DNA from: Bacterioplanoides pacificum | GTDB taxonomy: Bacteria; Pseudomonadota; Gammaproteobacteria; Pseudomonadales; Oceanobacteraceae | Length of the DNA: 64,000 bases | Direction of reading: 5' to 3' | Assembly: GCF_042648445.1 (NCBI RefSeq) | Contig: NZ_JBHRYB010000010.1 | Span: 12,669-76,668 of the forward strand | Shown: in pieces, positions 33,901 to 42,818 of the stretch | Numbering within the stretch: the first letter of the stretch is position 1 | Layout of the letters: each line of letters starts with the position of its first letter | Translations under genes and position numbers: made by a program | The notes under the pieces: generated by a model | The model's input: the letters and a program-made list of their open reading frames with translations, nothing else | The model's database searches: none | What the model was told of the DNA's origin: nothing

Positions 33901-36900
33901 CGGGCCAACACCTCAAACCATCGCTGCGTTTTTGGCGCAGGGGATGGATTCCCTGCTGGAAGCTGATGAACTGTTGCGCCAGTGGCGTGAGCAGCAGGAT
34001 GAAGACATTCTGCAGCGGCTGTGTAAAGACCTGGATCAGGTTGCGCGCGGCGCAGCAAAAGCCGAGCTGCCGAATATCGAAATGCTGGCTAATGCCCTGG
34101 ACGTGTTCTACGGCCGTTTGGTGTCGCAACACATCGCTGCCGATGAGAGTCCGCTGGCGTTATTAGCCGAAGCTCAGGAAGCGTTATTAGGAATGATGGA
34201 TTGCCTGGCGGCAGGCCAGGAAACCCAGCCGGCGCTGGCACTGATCGAACAACTGAATAACTGGCAGGCGCCGCAGTCCGCTGAGGTTGCTGACGCGCAA
34301 CGGCTGTTGGATGACGATGCTCCGGGTGAAGAACTGCTGGATATTGAATCAGCAGAGCCGGCCCGCGAGCCAGAGTTTCCAGCAGAGGATGCCGTCAGCC
34401 AGATCGGGCAGGATGAGGCGACTGCAGACCAGAGTGCTGCTGATGAGATGCCGCCACTGGCTGAGGTGGTTGAAGAAGACGATGATGAAATTCTCGATAT
34501 CTTCCTGGAAGAGGCCGAGGAGGTATCTGAAGCGATTGAAGCCGCGATGGAGCGCTGGCAACAACAGCCGGACAATCTGTTGGATGTCGCTCAGCTACAG
34601 CGCGAACTGCACACCCTGAAAGGGGGTGCTCGTATGGCTGAGCTGCAGGAAATAGCGGAGTTATGTCATGAGCTGGAAACCCTGTACGAAAAAGTAAATG
34701 ATGGCCGGCTGGGTGTCACTCCTGAACTGTTTACCCTGCTGCAACGTTGTCATGATGCTTTGGCGGCACAGCTCGATGCAGTGCGCCAGGGTGGAATCGC
34801 CAGGAACGAACAGGCATTAATCAGCGAAATACTGGCTTACGGCGATCCGTCCCGGGCGGCTGAGATGGTCGTTGATGAGTTGCCTCAAGACTCAGAACCG
34901 GATGAGCCGGTTGTGGCTGATATCACAGACGATGCTCAGTTTGATGCTGAACATCCGTCGCCTGACGCGCAGATGCAGCCGGCGGCAGACATGCCGGTGG
35001 TCGAGGCGCTGGATGAATCTGACCGCGAAATTCTGGAAATTTTCCTGGAAGAAGCCAACGAGCTCCAGGAGCAGCTGGATAAAACGCTGCACGACTGGGA
35101 ACAGGATGCCAGCGATTTATCCCACGCCAGTGAGGCACAGCGGGTATTACACACCCTGAAAGGTGGCGCACGGTTAGCGGGCCTGACGGAAATCGGCGAT
35201 GAGTCTCACGACTTTGAAGCCAATATTCTGCGGGCTCAGCAGGGCCAGATTGCGATTGATGGCGAGTTATTCCGCCATTATTACCGTATTCATGACTCGC
35301 TGACGCAAAAAATTGAAGCCGTGGCAGACAGCCTGGAAAGTGACGGTTTTGTTTCTCTGGGCGATAAAGCCATTGTGCTGGATATTGAAGAGCCGGCGCC
35401 GCTGGAATCAGCCTCCGACATCAGCAGCGAACAGCAGCCGACGTCGGCTGCCGATGATACGCAGACTGAGAATGATAGCGCTGACGATAGCCCTGAGGTT
35501 AGTGAAACCAATGTTGTGCCGTTACGACCGGAAGCTGCAGCGCCGGTTGCGGCTGCTCAGCCGGCTGCCGCGCAAGCGCAACAAAACCCCCAGGCGAATG
35601 TGCGCAAAGCGCCACAGGAGCTGGTGAAGGTATCGGCCGACCTGCTGGATAACCTGGTGAATCTGGCGGGTGAAACCTCGATTGGTCGTGGTCGTCTGGA
35701 ACAACAGGTGACCGATTTCTCGTATACGCTCGACGAAATGGATATGACGCTGGATCGTTTGCGCGATCAGTTACGGCGTCTGGATATGGAAACCGAAGCT
35801 CAGGTGTTGTTCCGTCAGGAACGCCAGGGGCCGGATTATGATGATTTCGATCCGCTGGAAATGGACCGCTATTCCGCGATGCAGCAGCTGTCCCGGGCAC
35901 TGGTTGAATCCGCTTCGGATTTGCTCGATTTAAAAGACACGCTGTCGGATAAAACCCGCGATGCTGAAACTCTGTTGTTGCAGCAAAGTCGGGTCAACAC
36001 CGAACTGCAGGAAGGTCTGATGAAGACCCGCATGGTACCGTTCCAGCGTCTGGTGCCACGCTTACGCCGTATTGTGCGTCAGATCAGTCTGGAGCTGGGT
36101 AAGCAGGTCGAACTGAAAGTATTTAATGCCGACGGTGAAATGGACCGGACCATTCTGGAGCGTCTGATTTCGCCGCTTGAGCACATGGTACGGAACGCCG
36201 TTGACCATGGTATGGAAAACGACAGTGATCGTCTGGCGGCGGGTAAGCCGGAAGTGGGCAGTATTGAACTGGATCTGTCGCGTGATGGCGGCGATATCGT
36301 ACTGAAGCTGCGGGATGACGGTAAAGGTGTGAATCTGGATGCTGTCCGCAAAAAAGCCGTTGAACGTGGCTTGATGGACCCGTCGGCCGATCTCACTGAT
36401 GAGGAAGTGATGCAGTTTATTCTGCAGGCCGGTTTCTCCACTGCTGAGCAGGTGACACAGATTTCCGGCCGTGGTGTTGGCATGGACGTGGTCAGCAGTG
36501 AAATCAAACAAATGGGCGGCAGCGTAGCCATTGCTTCGGAAGCTGGCCAGGGTACTGAGTTCACCATTCGTCTGCCATTTACAGTGTCGGTTAACCGCGC
36601 TCTGATGGTACGGGTCGGGGATGACCTGTATGCCGTACCTCTGAACAATATTCAGGGTATCGTGCGGGCATCAGCGTCGGAGCTGCAGGGCTTGTATGAA
36701 AAACCGGCAGAGCAACGCCACTACAACTATGCAGGCGCTGATTACCGGCTCGAATACCTTGGCAATATGCTGGATAACGAAGCGCAGCCAAAATTTGCCG
36801 CACAACATCTGCCATTGCCGGTATTGCTGATCCGTGGCGCAACACCGTTTGCACTGCAGGTTGATTCGTTGCTGGGCTCCCGGGAGATTGTGGTAAAAAC

Positions 36901-37456
36901 ACTGGGACCACAATTCGCTTCGGTGATGGGGGTGTCCGGCGGTACCATTCTGGGTGATGGTAGCGTGGTGATCATTCTTGATTTACCGGCAATGATCCGT
37001 ACTCAGGCCAGCCTCGAGTACCAGCAGGCGAAAGCGCTGGATGTACAGGATGCCGAACGTCGTCACGAGCTGGAGCGTCGCTTGCCGCGGGTTCTGGTGG
37101 TGGATGATTCGGTGACGGTACGTAAGGTAACCACCCGTTTGCTGGAACGTAATGGTATTGAAGTCTTTACCGCCAAAGATGGTGTGGATGCCATGGCGAC
37201 ATTGCAGGATCATAAGCCGGATCTGATGCTGCTGGATATCGAAATGCCACGGATGGACGGTTTTGAGGTGGCCTCTCAGGTGCGCCATGACTCCCGTTTA
37301 CATGACATACCGATCATTATGATTACCTCCCGGACCGGTGATAAACACCGCGAGCGGGCGTTATCGATTGGTGTGAATGAATATATGGGTAAACCGTTCC
37401 AGGAAGACACCTTGCTGGAGACCATGAATAAGCTGTTAGGACGCAAGGACCACTGA
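30971..37456 (+). CDS. chpA: Hybrid chemosensory histidine kinase ChpA
   Basis: A 2161-aa CheA-type kinase. Full histidine-phosphotransfer motifs are at about 726 (FHTLKGSGRM), 880 (LHTLKGSAHM), 1212 (LHTLKGGARM) and 1393 (LHTLKGGARL). Degenerate ones are at about 45 (LHQIQGTLQM) and 466 (LHSIEGSLSM). These are separated by acidic Ala/Glu/Asp linkers, one carrying a short in-frame repeat (AEV units near 655). The CheA core follows: dimerisation from about 1545, N-box LISPLEHMVRNAVDHGME at about 1730, G-boxes, a CheW-like domain near 1880-2010, and a C-terminal CheY receiver (VVDDSVTVRKV, LLDIEMPRMDG) from about 2040. The size is somewhat below P. aeruginosa ChpA (~2470 aa), with fewer Hpt-like domains. 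It phosphorylates PilG and PilH. Confidence 0.96.
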   Translation: MSQDYIALEWVKGEVEETLQQAQQALEAYVENPGDKSRLKFCLSYLHQIQGTLQMVEFYGAALLAEEMEAVALAMAEGRSEDMRALEVLMQAILQLPHYLQHVKVGRRDLPVVLLPILNELREVRGESVLPEAALFSPVIRHNPLLTAKQAALYDGADFRQWAKKVRQMLQTAMLQLLQNKQPDVAKQYLAKVFARLHKALHSTPQGKIWLPALAFTEWLQKQQQLPENSKQLLGQLEKLVRDAAEQGAAAINQAPDDELIRTLLMFVAQSDISGEAIREVRAEFSLNNALVSEADIEQQRKELAGPDKETVDQVLHALVEEIAAVKDRLDLLVRGKENRTSALQDVSPALKQISDTMAVLGLGMPRKVLQEQQGEVARLIAEGREAEDHHLMDIAGALLYVEATLTGMKHEGDLHAKVSESSLTDAQKAVLREARNVLEQVKDAIVEYIAKQWSAAELAEVPALLHSIEGSLSMIPLPRVADILSQAAAFVQHQLISEELKPQWSVLDTLADVLTGVEYFIERYSEKPGNAGDDLLLRAEESLAELPATESLDDVIEDIDLTAGDDVAEVELTAESDSETVDHSAIADVQDADAQADADNADIIELDDSDAAAISASVADIELQAAGVTDAEPSAADSQATSDDVEVTDVAEVAEVAEAPEVADEPEIAAAPEVDAEDDDDLIDDEIIEIFLEEAEEVTETLDEFWPKFKSDRNDQDALTTVRRAFHTLKGSGRMVQAAVIGELAWSVENMFNRVLDETISISDNLVALVDHVIASLPELIDDFRCRRAAAIDTQPLMDYATALAANEVVEPFAQLTEATPAAEPQAESEVLEEEDEDAALLEVFVAEANAHLVSVEEFIQQSRDEEFLNPLSDQLQRALHTLKGSAHMAGIAAIAEVAAPLERMIKELRAYQVKNAPGIVNLVEEADALIREGLANDSLMALEKINGADEFVERLLQLEQLLLEPLLQAQQDGNSGPTPQTIAAFLAQGMDSLLEADELLRQWREQQDEDILQRLCKDLDQVARGAAKAELPNIEMLANALDVFYGRLVSQHIAADESPLALLAEAQEALLGMMDCLAAGQETQPALALIEQLNNWQAPQSAEVADAQRLLDDDAPGEELLDIESAEPAREPEFPAEDAVSQIGQDEATADQSAADEMPPLAEVVEEDDDEILDIFLEEAEEVSEAIEAAMERWQQQPDNLLDVAQLQRELHTLKGGARMAELQEIAELCHELETLYEKVNDGRLGVTPELFTLLQRCHDALAAQLDAVRQGGIARNEQALISEILAYGDPSRAAEMVVDELPQDSEPDEPVVADITDDAQFDAEHPSPDAQMQPAADMPVVEALDESDREILEIFLEEANELQEQLDKTLHDWEQDASDLSHASEAQRVLHTLKGGARLAGLTEIGDESHDFEANILRAQQGQIAIDGELFRHYYRIHDSLTQKIEAVADSLESDGFVSLGDKAIVLDIEEPAPLESASDISSEQQPTSAADDTQTENDSADDSPEVSETNVVPLRPEAAAPVAAAQPAAAQAQQNPQANVRKAPQELVKVSADLLDNLVNLAGETSIGRGRLEQQVTDFSYTLDEMDMTLDRLRDQLRRLDMETEAQVLFRQERQGPDYDDFDPLEMDRYSAMQQLSRALVESASDLLDLKDTLSDKTRDAETLLLQQSRVNTELQEGLMKTRMVPFQRLVPRLRRIVRQISLELGKQVELKVFNADGEMDRTILERLISPLEHMVRNAVDHGMENDSDRLAAGKPEVGSIELDLSRDGGDIVLKLRDDGKGVNLDAVRKKAVERGLMDPSADLTDEEVMQFILQAGFSTAEQVTQISGRGVGMDVVSSEIKQMGGSVAIASEAGQGTEFTIRLPFTVSVNRALMVRVGDDLYAVPLNNIQGIVRASASELQGLYEKPAEQRHYNYAGADYRLEYLGNMLDNEAQPKFAAQHLPLPVLLIRGATPFALQVDSLLGSREIVVKTLGPQFASVMGVSGGTILGDGSVVIILDLPAMIRTQASLEYQQAKALDVQDAERRHELERRLPRVLVVDDSVTVRKVTTRLLERNGIEVFTAKDGVDAMATLQDHKPDLMLLDIEMPRMDGFEVASQVRHDSRLHDIPIIMITSRTGDKHRERALSIGVNEYMGKPFQEDTLLETMNKLLGRKDH

Positions 37457-37457
37457 T

Positions 37458-38492
37458 ATGGGGTTGCCCAGGGTCGGCATACTGGCAGATGACCGGCTGC
37501 AGCAACACCTGTTGAAAAGTGCGCTGGTGCACTTTGGTTTTGATGTAGTGGTCAACGCGGATCCGCAACGTATGGATCTGCTCAACTTCGATCAGCTGGA
37601 ACTGGATGCCTGGCTGATTGATCTGCAGGACGAAGACGAAGAACATTTTCACTGGCTGGATCGCTTGCTGGACAGCGATACTCCGGTGTTAATGGGCTTT
37701 GCCCGGGCGCCGCATAAAAACTGCCCGACTTTTCCCAAGTGGGAAAAACGCCTGTACAGCAAGCTGCGCGAGATGGTACACGCCACGCCTGTGGTTGCCG
37801 AAGATGTCGCCGTGCTGGATAAGCTGACGACCTCATTCGATGCCGGCAAATTGTCGTTGCCGGCCATATTTCAGGATAAAAACTTTTCCGGTCAGGTCGC
37901 TGCGCAAGTCTGGGTCTTGGGTGCCTCTCTGGGAGGGCCGGGAGCCGTTAAAAGTTTTCTGGACGCCTTACCCGGTGGTTTGCCGGTTGCCTTTATCTAC
38001 GCCCAGCATATTGACCCGCGCTTTGAACAGACGCTGGCGACGACCATTGGTCGTCATGCCGACTATGAGATGCGGCGTTTCAGTGAAGGGGATGCGCTAC
38101 GCTGTGGTGAAATTCTGGTTGCTCCGATCGAAAATGAGTTCAGTTTTGTTGAAGGTCGGCTGCATGATCATCATACTGGCTGGCCCGGTCCTTATGGCCC
38201 ATCTATTGATCAGGTTATCCTTAACGTTCACAGTTGTTATGGCGAACGTGCTGGTTATATTCTGTTCAGTGGTATGGGCAATGATGGTGCCGAGGCCATT
38301 GTTGGCCTGCCGGATGAGCAACTGAAAATATGGGCCCAGTTGCCGCAAAGCTGTGCCAATTCGTCCATGCCGGAAAGCGCGATTGAAACCGGTCGGGTGC
38401 GTTACAGTGGCGATCCACAGCAGTTGGCACTGCAGCTGGTTAATCATATAAAAAACACATGGGTAGATAACAATGAGTCAATCTCTGACTAA
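37458..38492 (+). CDS. chpB: CheB-type methylesterase ChpB
   Basis: A 344-aa protein. The C-terminal CheB domain has the catalytic triad in VLGASLGGPGAV (Ser, about 155), AQHIDPRF (His) and FSGMGNDGAEA (Asp). The N-terminal ~120 residues resemble a receiver fold but lack the normal acidic pocket, so phosphorylation control is doubtful. It would remove methyl groups from PilJ, opposing PilK. It overlaps chpC by 20 bp. Confidence 0.93.
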   Translation: MGLPRVGILADDRLQQHLLKSALVHFGFDVVVNADPQRMDLLNFDQLELDAWLIDLQDEDEEHFHWLDRLLDSDTPVLMGFARAPHKNCPTFPKWEKRLYSKLREMVHATPVVAEDVAVLDKLTTSFDAGKLSLPAIFQDKNFSGQVAAQVWVLGASLGGPGAVKSFLDALPGGLPVAFIYAQHIDPRFEQTLATTIGRHADYEMRRFSEGDALRCGEILVAPIENEFSFVEGRLHDHHTGWPGPYGPSIDQVILNVHSCYGERAGYILFSGMGNDGAEAIVGLPDEQLKIWAQLPQSCANSSMPESAIETGRVRYSGDPQQLALQLVNHIKNTWVDNNESISD

Positions 38493-38946
38493 AACCAATG
38501 CACCAAATCAGGTTGATTGTCTGCTGATCCCGCTGAAAGATAAGAACCTGATTCTGCCCAACGTGGCAGTGGCGGAGATTGTGCCGTTTTCTCACCTGCT
38601 GACCACGGCTTCCAGTGTCGACTGGATGTTAGGGCGGATCGACTGGCGTGGTGTACCGATTCCTGTATTGTGTTACGAGATGTTGTGTCAGCAGTCTGCG
38701 CCGGCACCTAACCCGAATGCACGTTTCGCCATTATTAACGGTGTTGGTAATCACCAGCAAATGCCGTTTTATGCCATGTTAGTACAGGGCATTCCGCGTC
38801 TGATTCACGTGGATAAAGAAGAAATTCAGGCAGTGGATGCTATGAATATGGGCCAATTTGACCAAACAGCGGTCACGATTGGCCGTGACCCGGCGATCAT
38901 TCCGGATCTCGACTTGGTAGAACAAGAATTAATAAACCATATCTGA
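38473..38946 (+). CDS. chpC: CheW-like adaptor ChpC
   Basis: A 157-aa CheW-domain protein with LLIPLKDKNLILPNVAVAEI at about 16-35 and WMLGRIDWRGVPIPVLCYE at about 54-72. It is thought to link a further receptor to ChpA. It is the last chp gene here; chpD and chpE, which follow in Pseudomonas, are absent and are replaced by the secreted protein gene 8 bp downstream. Confidence 0.92.
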   Translation: MSQSLTKTNAPNQVDCLLIPLKDKNLILPNVAVAEIVPFSHLLTTASSVDWMLGRIDWRGVPIPVLCYEMLCQQSAPAPNPNARFAIINGVGNHQQMPFYAMLVQGIPRLIHVDKEEIQAVDAMNMGQFDQTAVTIGRDPAIIPDLDLVEQELINHI

Positions 38947-38953
38947 GGTAAGT

Positions 38954-39649
38954 ATGCTGAAGTGGATAATAACTTTTGCTGTATTTCTGTGTACTAACGT
39001 GGCGCCGGTCCAGGCGGCAAGCACAGAAGTAAAAGACCTGCTGTTTCTCGAAGCTCATGCCTATCGGCTGACAGCCGATGCCAGCATTCTGTCATTACAG
39101 GAAGGTGGTGCGCGTTATCATCGCCGGCTGGATAACACCGTCAGCAGTGGTAATGATGTGGCTAGCCGGGTTGAACCTCGCTGGCCCGGGGTTGCCAGAC
39201 AGTGGCAGAAATCCACTACATTCGTTAATAACCAGCGCCAGGTTGCAGCCAGTAACTCAGATGTAAACTTTGTTAACGATCTGAAAGAAATTCAGGCCCA
39301 GCTGTACAGCAAAATTAATGCGGCAAAAGATAGCCTGTCTTTTGAAGAAACCAGTGAAGACAACCTGGCGGCGTTAACCGCTATGGTTGCGCTGGAGCAG
39401 ATGGTTGAAGAATATATGTTGTTCAACGTAAACGTATTTGGAGGGCTGGCCGAGACGGAAACCAGCATGAAGAAAAATGCCCGGATTTTCCGCAATGCGG
39501 TGGCAAAGATGACCGATACTTCAGCACGGACTCAAATCATGAGTAAGTGGAGTTTTATTGAAAAAACTCTGCTGAACTACAACCAGCAATCGGCCACCTT
39601 TATTGTGATGAAAACCACCGACAAAATCAGAGAGTTGTTGTCGGTATAG
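38954..39649 (+). CDS. Secreted protein of unknown function at the end of the pil-chp operon
   Basis: A 231-aa protein with a clear signal peptide (hydrophobic 4-20, cleavage near VQAAS). The mature part is all-helical with no metal or catalytic motif. Its rhythm (LEAHAYRLTADASILSLQ; a late W-F-I-E-K-T-L-L-N-Y stretch) recalls the PilJ-type periplasmic sensor repeat. It starts 8 bp after chpC behind a GAGG ribosome site, so it is surely co-transcribed. It may be a periplasmic partner or ligand binder for PilJ; this is inference only. Confidence 0.75.
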   Translation: MLKWIITFAVFLCTNVAPVQAASTEVKDLLFLEAHAYRLTADASILSLQEGGARYHRRLDNTVSSGNDVASRVEPRWPGVARQWQKSTTFVNNQRQVAASNSDVNFVNDLKEIQAQLYSKINAAKDSLSFEETSEDNLAALTAMVALEQMVEEYMLFNVNVFGGLAETETSMKKNARIFRNAVAKMTDTSARTQIMSKWSFIEKTLLNYNQQSATFIVMKTTDKIRELLSV

Positions 39650-39743
39650 AGAGCTTCCTGCGCCAGTCAGAACGGGCCTTATAAATGACTTGCTGGCAGT
39701 CGTGTGTTATATTGCGGCTTTGGATTCCCGCCCGGATATTATC

Positions 39744-40754
39744 TTGAAAGTCGCAATTTTTAACGATACCCGCCCTACAAATCATTACGGCTGTATGTTG
39801 GTAATGCGCAACCTCCTTAACGAATTGAAGTTGGTTGGTGCAGAAGTGATCTGGACTTTTCCTGTTAGTACGGATTGGCGAAAACATAAGCGTAAACTAT
39901 TAAATATGCCAGCCGTAGACGCGATTGTTGTCAACGGTGAGGGAACTATACATCGGGCAGAAGAACGTAAGTTCGCTATGGCTCTGGCATCTTTAGCTGA
40001 CTTTGCTAAACGAGAGTTGAATACTCCATGCTATCTTATTAATGCAACACTGCATCGGAACTCTGCAAGAACATATCAATTGATATCAAGTTATCGAGCG
40101 ATATATGTCAGAGATAAGAGGAGTTTGCATGAACTCCAAAGCGCTGGTTTAGCTGGCCAATATGTTCCGGATATGACTTTCGCTGGGAATGCTTCGCTTT
40201 CGAAGGTAAAGGCATCCGGTGTATGTGTTATTGATAGTGCAATTAAAGAAGACAGTGCATTTTTAGCCGAATTTGCAGAATCGAAGAAACTAACTTTCAG
40301 GTCGATGATTGTCGCTCGCCCCGGGAATGCAAAGTTTCTACGAAGCCCAAGGCCCTATATTAAAAATATTATACGGTGGATGTGTGGTGAATACCGTATT
40401 CCGACAGATCCTGATTTTTATATTGAATTTTTGAAACAGCACCGATTGGTAATAACTGGGCGTTATCACACAGTAACGATGTGTGTTAAAAATCGAATAC
40501 CGTTTGTCGCTTTGGAGTCCAATACTCCTAAGGTCGATAGCTTGCTTAATGATATCTTTGGTAGCAGCGATCGCTCCACGCCAATTGAGGATATCGTCAA
40601 AATAGACTTGGAAGAGATTCAAGGCTTTAGTGAAGTTGAACTCTCTCAAATAGATATTTTTTGTGAAGATGCGCGGTTTGCTATTCGTAATATGGTTGAA
40701 CATATTGCTGAAGATGTAGTATCTGATCGAAATCATGAGTATATCTATGAATAA
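39744..40754 (+). CDS. Polysaccharide pyruvyl transferase family protein
   Basis: About 336 aa from a TTG start (an ATG lies 54 bp upstream). The start LKVAIFNDTRPTNHYGC follows GGATATTATC. Family marks are an N-terminal FNDT-NHYGC loop, VVNGEGTIHR at about 72-81, and a C-terminal LVITGRYHTVTMCVKNRIPF at about 236-255 (the GRYH signature). Such enzymes transfer pyruvate ketals or related groups onto surface sugars. It is first of three plus-strand genes in the AT-richer glycan island, overlapping the next by 20 bp. Confidence 0.8.
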   Translation: MKVAIFNDTRPTNHYGCMLVMRNLLNELKLVGAEVIWTFPVSTDWRKHKRKLLNMPAVDAIVVNGEGTIHRAEERKFAMALASLADFAKRELNTPCYLINATLHRNSARTYQLISSYRAIYVRDKRSLHELQSAGLAGQYVPDMTFAGNASLSKVKASGVCVIDSAIKEDSAFLAEFAESKKLTFRSMIVARPGNAKFLRSPRPYIKNIIRWMCGEYRIPTDPDFYIEFLKQHRLVITGRYHTVTMCVKNRIPFVALESNTPKVDSLLNDIFGSSDRSTPIEDIVKIDLEEIQGFSEVELSQIDIFCEDARFAIRNMVEHIAEDVVSDRNHEYIYE

Positions 40755-41760
40755 TATTTTTCGTCTTTTAGTAAACCGTTATAAGTCCAGAGGATTAAGA
40801 CGATATGTTGCTAAACACTACGGATTGTCGATAAGTGAGATTATAGACGCTGTCACTGTAAAGCTATCTCGTGAATGCTCTGAAACTATTTCTCGCAGCG
40901 AGTATAGGAATCTTGGTGGCGTTAATAATATGGGAATACTGTTGCATTACAATAGCTCAGAACACCCATTTGCATTAACTAAGCTTCAGTCAGCAGTGTT
41001 TGCTGAGCGAGAATGGCGCTTTCAACGATGGCAAGAGGACCATTGTAAGTCAGTATTGGCTCCTAATGCATACGCTTATGGGCTATTTCCAGGAAAGGTG
41101 TTTGGCTGGGTCACCAGTGAATGTCTGCTCAACATAAAGGCACATGAAGCTGAAAAAATAGTGTCTTTATATAACTTATTGGATGTTGACCCTGATAATC
41201 TCAAATCGCTTTCGCTGTCGGGGTCTTTCGATAAACTGCCGGATGAGATAATTCCTGATACAAAAATAAAATCAATTTTGACATATCTTGTGTCCGGAAC
41301 GGGAGACGATGAGTGTGTTCGATTTATGCGGCAATATTTATCTGATCGAAATTATTTATTGCGCTCTTTGCTATCAAATGATGATGTTACGAACCTGATT
41401 GCAGGTATTTTCCCGACGTCGGGTATTACTCTGGGTTTAGTTCATGGGGATTTCAAGCATCAAAATATTATGAAGTCCAGAACTGGTGAACTAAAAATTA
41501 TTGATTTGCAATACTATACATATGGTAGAAGAATTTGGGATATCGCATTTTACGCATCTAAAGACAATGGGTCGATATATTCCTGGTTTAACCTATTAAA
41601 TGAGACAGGGAGTGTAAGCCGGTCGGATCTCGAGCTTTTTCTTATGTATTACTTAGTGGCTGCAATAATTAACGTTAAAAAGAAACGTAGTCGAAGTGTT
41701 ATTGAACGAAAATTAAGGCCGTGTGTTGAGTTGATGAGAATGAAAGGTGTTTTGAAGTGA
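40735..41760 (+). CDS. Kinase-like protein (aminoglycoside/choline phosphotransferase fold)
   Basis: A 341-aa protein (alternative start at ATG 40747). The C-terminal half has the APH-type catalytic loop GLVHGDFKHQNIM at about 238-250 and the metal-binding ELKIIDLQ at about 256-263, where IDLQ replaces the usual IDWE/IDFD. A fairly conserved N-lobe lysine region is not obvious. In glycan loci such proteins phosphorylate sugars or polyols, or act in lipid-linked precursor steps. It overlaps its neighbours on both sides, implying an operon. Confidence 0.72.
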   Translation: MSISMNNIFRLLVNRYKSRGLRRYVAKHYGLSISEIIDAVTVKLSRECSETISRSEYRNLGGVNNMGILLHYNSSEHPFALTKLQSAVFAEREWRFQRWQEDHCKSVLAPNAYAYGLFPGKVFGWVTSECLLNIKAHEAEKIVSLYNLLDVDPDNLKSLSLSGSFDKLPDEIIPDTKIKSILTYLVSGTGDDECVRFMRQYLSDRNYLLRSLLSNDDVTNLIAGIFPTSGITLGLVHGDFKHQNIMKSRTGELKIIDLQYYTYGRRIWDIAFYASKDNGSIYSWFNLLNETGSVSRSDLELFLMYYLVAAIINVKKKRSRSVIERKLRPCVELMRMKGVLK

Positions 41761-42818
41761 AGCGTATTGGTGTATTGCTTACAAGTTTGGCTGGGGCTGG
41801 GGCGGAAAGGACAATCCTAACCTTATGTGAGGGGCTTCTTCGTTACAACTGTGATGTGACCCTATTCGCTATTCGCGACCGTGTCGAATACATGCCACCA
41901 GCTGGTATTAAATATGTTTGTTTAAATGCTGATACTAACGCCTTAGCTCGTCAAAGAGTGAAAAGCACCTTGTCACCTATAAAAGATGAGTTTGATTTTT
42001 TTATCGTGAGTAGTACTAAGTTTTTCGATTATGTTCCCATTGAAAATAAAGTAGGTACAGTCCATATAACCCCTACCGCTTGGATTAAGTCGGAATGTTT
42101 TGATTGGTACCACCGTCCTAGGAAGCTGGCGCGTCTTCGTAGGAAATTTCGTGGTAAAAGGATGGTTGCCTTATCTAATGGAATTAAAGACGATCTGGTG
42201 TCGTCATTGGGCTGTAAAGAGGAAGATATCACTGTTATCCCCAACCCATTTGATCTGGAGAAAATGAGGCAGCTAGCGGAAGCAGAGGATTATTCCAGTG
42301 AGATGCCTTATATCATATGTGTTGCTTCTCTCACGGCAAGAAAGCGTCACGATGATTTGATCACTTCATTCGCTTTGATGCAAGATCAAAAGCACGACCT
42401 GTTGTTAGTGGGCAAGGGACCAGAGAAAGAGCGCCTACAAGCACTCGCAGAATCACTCGGTGTTGGTCATAGGGTCAAGTTCTATGGGTGGACTAGCAAC
42501 CCTTACCCTCTCATGAAGAATGCGGCGCTGTCCGTCTTAACATCGGAAGCTGAAGGGTCTCCGCGCGTTGTAATAGAATCTCTGTTGCTAGGAACTCCAG
42601 TTGTCTCGACAGACTGCCCGTCAGGTCCTTCTGAGATCCTCACGGGCAAGTTCTCTGATTATCTTGTCTCGATTGGTGATTGCGATGCTATAGCAACGGC
42701 TATGGATGCAGCGGTTCAAGCTTATCCTCAAGACTTCAGCACGTTGGAGCTGGATCGCTTTATCAGTACTGAGGTTGCGAAGCGCTATCTTGAGTTGTTC
42801 TCAGATGGAGCTTCATGA
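41757..42818 (+). CDS. Glycosyltransferase family 4 (GT-B fold)
   Basis: A 353-aa enzyme: N-terminal GVLLTSLAGAGAERTILTLC (acceptor-side GAER motif), an IPNPFDLEKM linker at about 162, then VASLTARKRHDDLI and the nucleotide-sugar EX7E motif in EGSPRVVIESLLLGTPVVS at about 263-281. It adds a sugar, identity unknown, to a surface polysaccharide. The start overlaps the kinase-like gene (ATGA), and the 3' end overlaps the convergent ligase gene by 34 bp. Confidence 0.88.
   Translation: MKRIGVLLTSLAGAGAERTILTLCEGLLRYNCDVTLFAIRDRVEYMPPAGIKYVCLNADTNALARQRVKSTLSPIKDEFDFFIVSSTKFFDYVPIENKVGTVHITPTAWIKSECFDWYHRPRKLARLRRKFRGKRMVALSNGIKDDLVSSLGCKEEDITVIPNPFDLEKMRQLAEAEDYSSEMPYIICVASLTARKRHDDLITSFALMQDQKHDLLLVGKGPEKERLQALAESLGVGHRVKFYGWTSNPYPLMKNAALSVLTSEAEGSPRVVIESLLLGTPVVSTDCPSGPSEILTGKFSDYLVSIGDCDAIATAMDAAVQAYPQDFSTLELDRFISTEVAKRYLELFSDGAS

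Noticed and set aside
33128..36911. Several long minus-strand frames inside chpA (up to 189 aa)
   Set aside because: Antisense shadows in a gene with strong domain evidence on the plus strand; Ser-rich composition typical of reversed acidic linkers.
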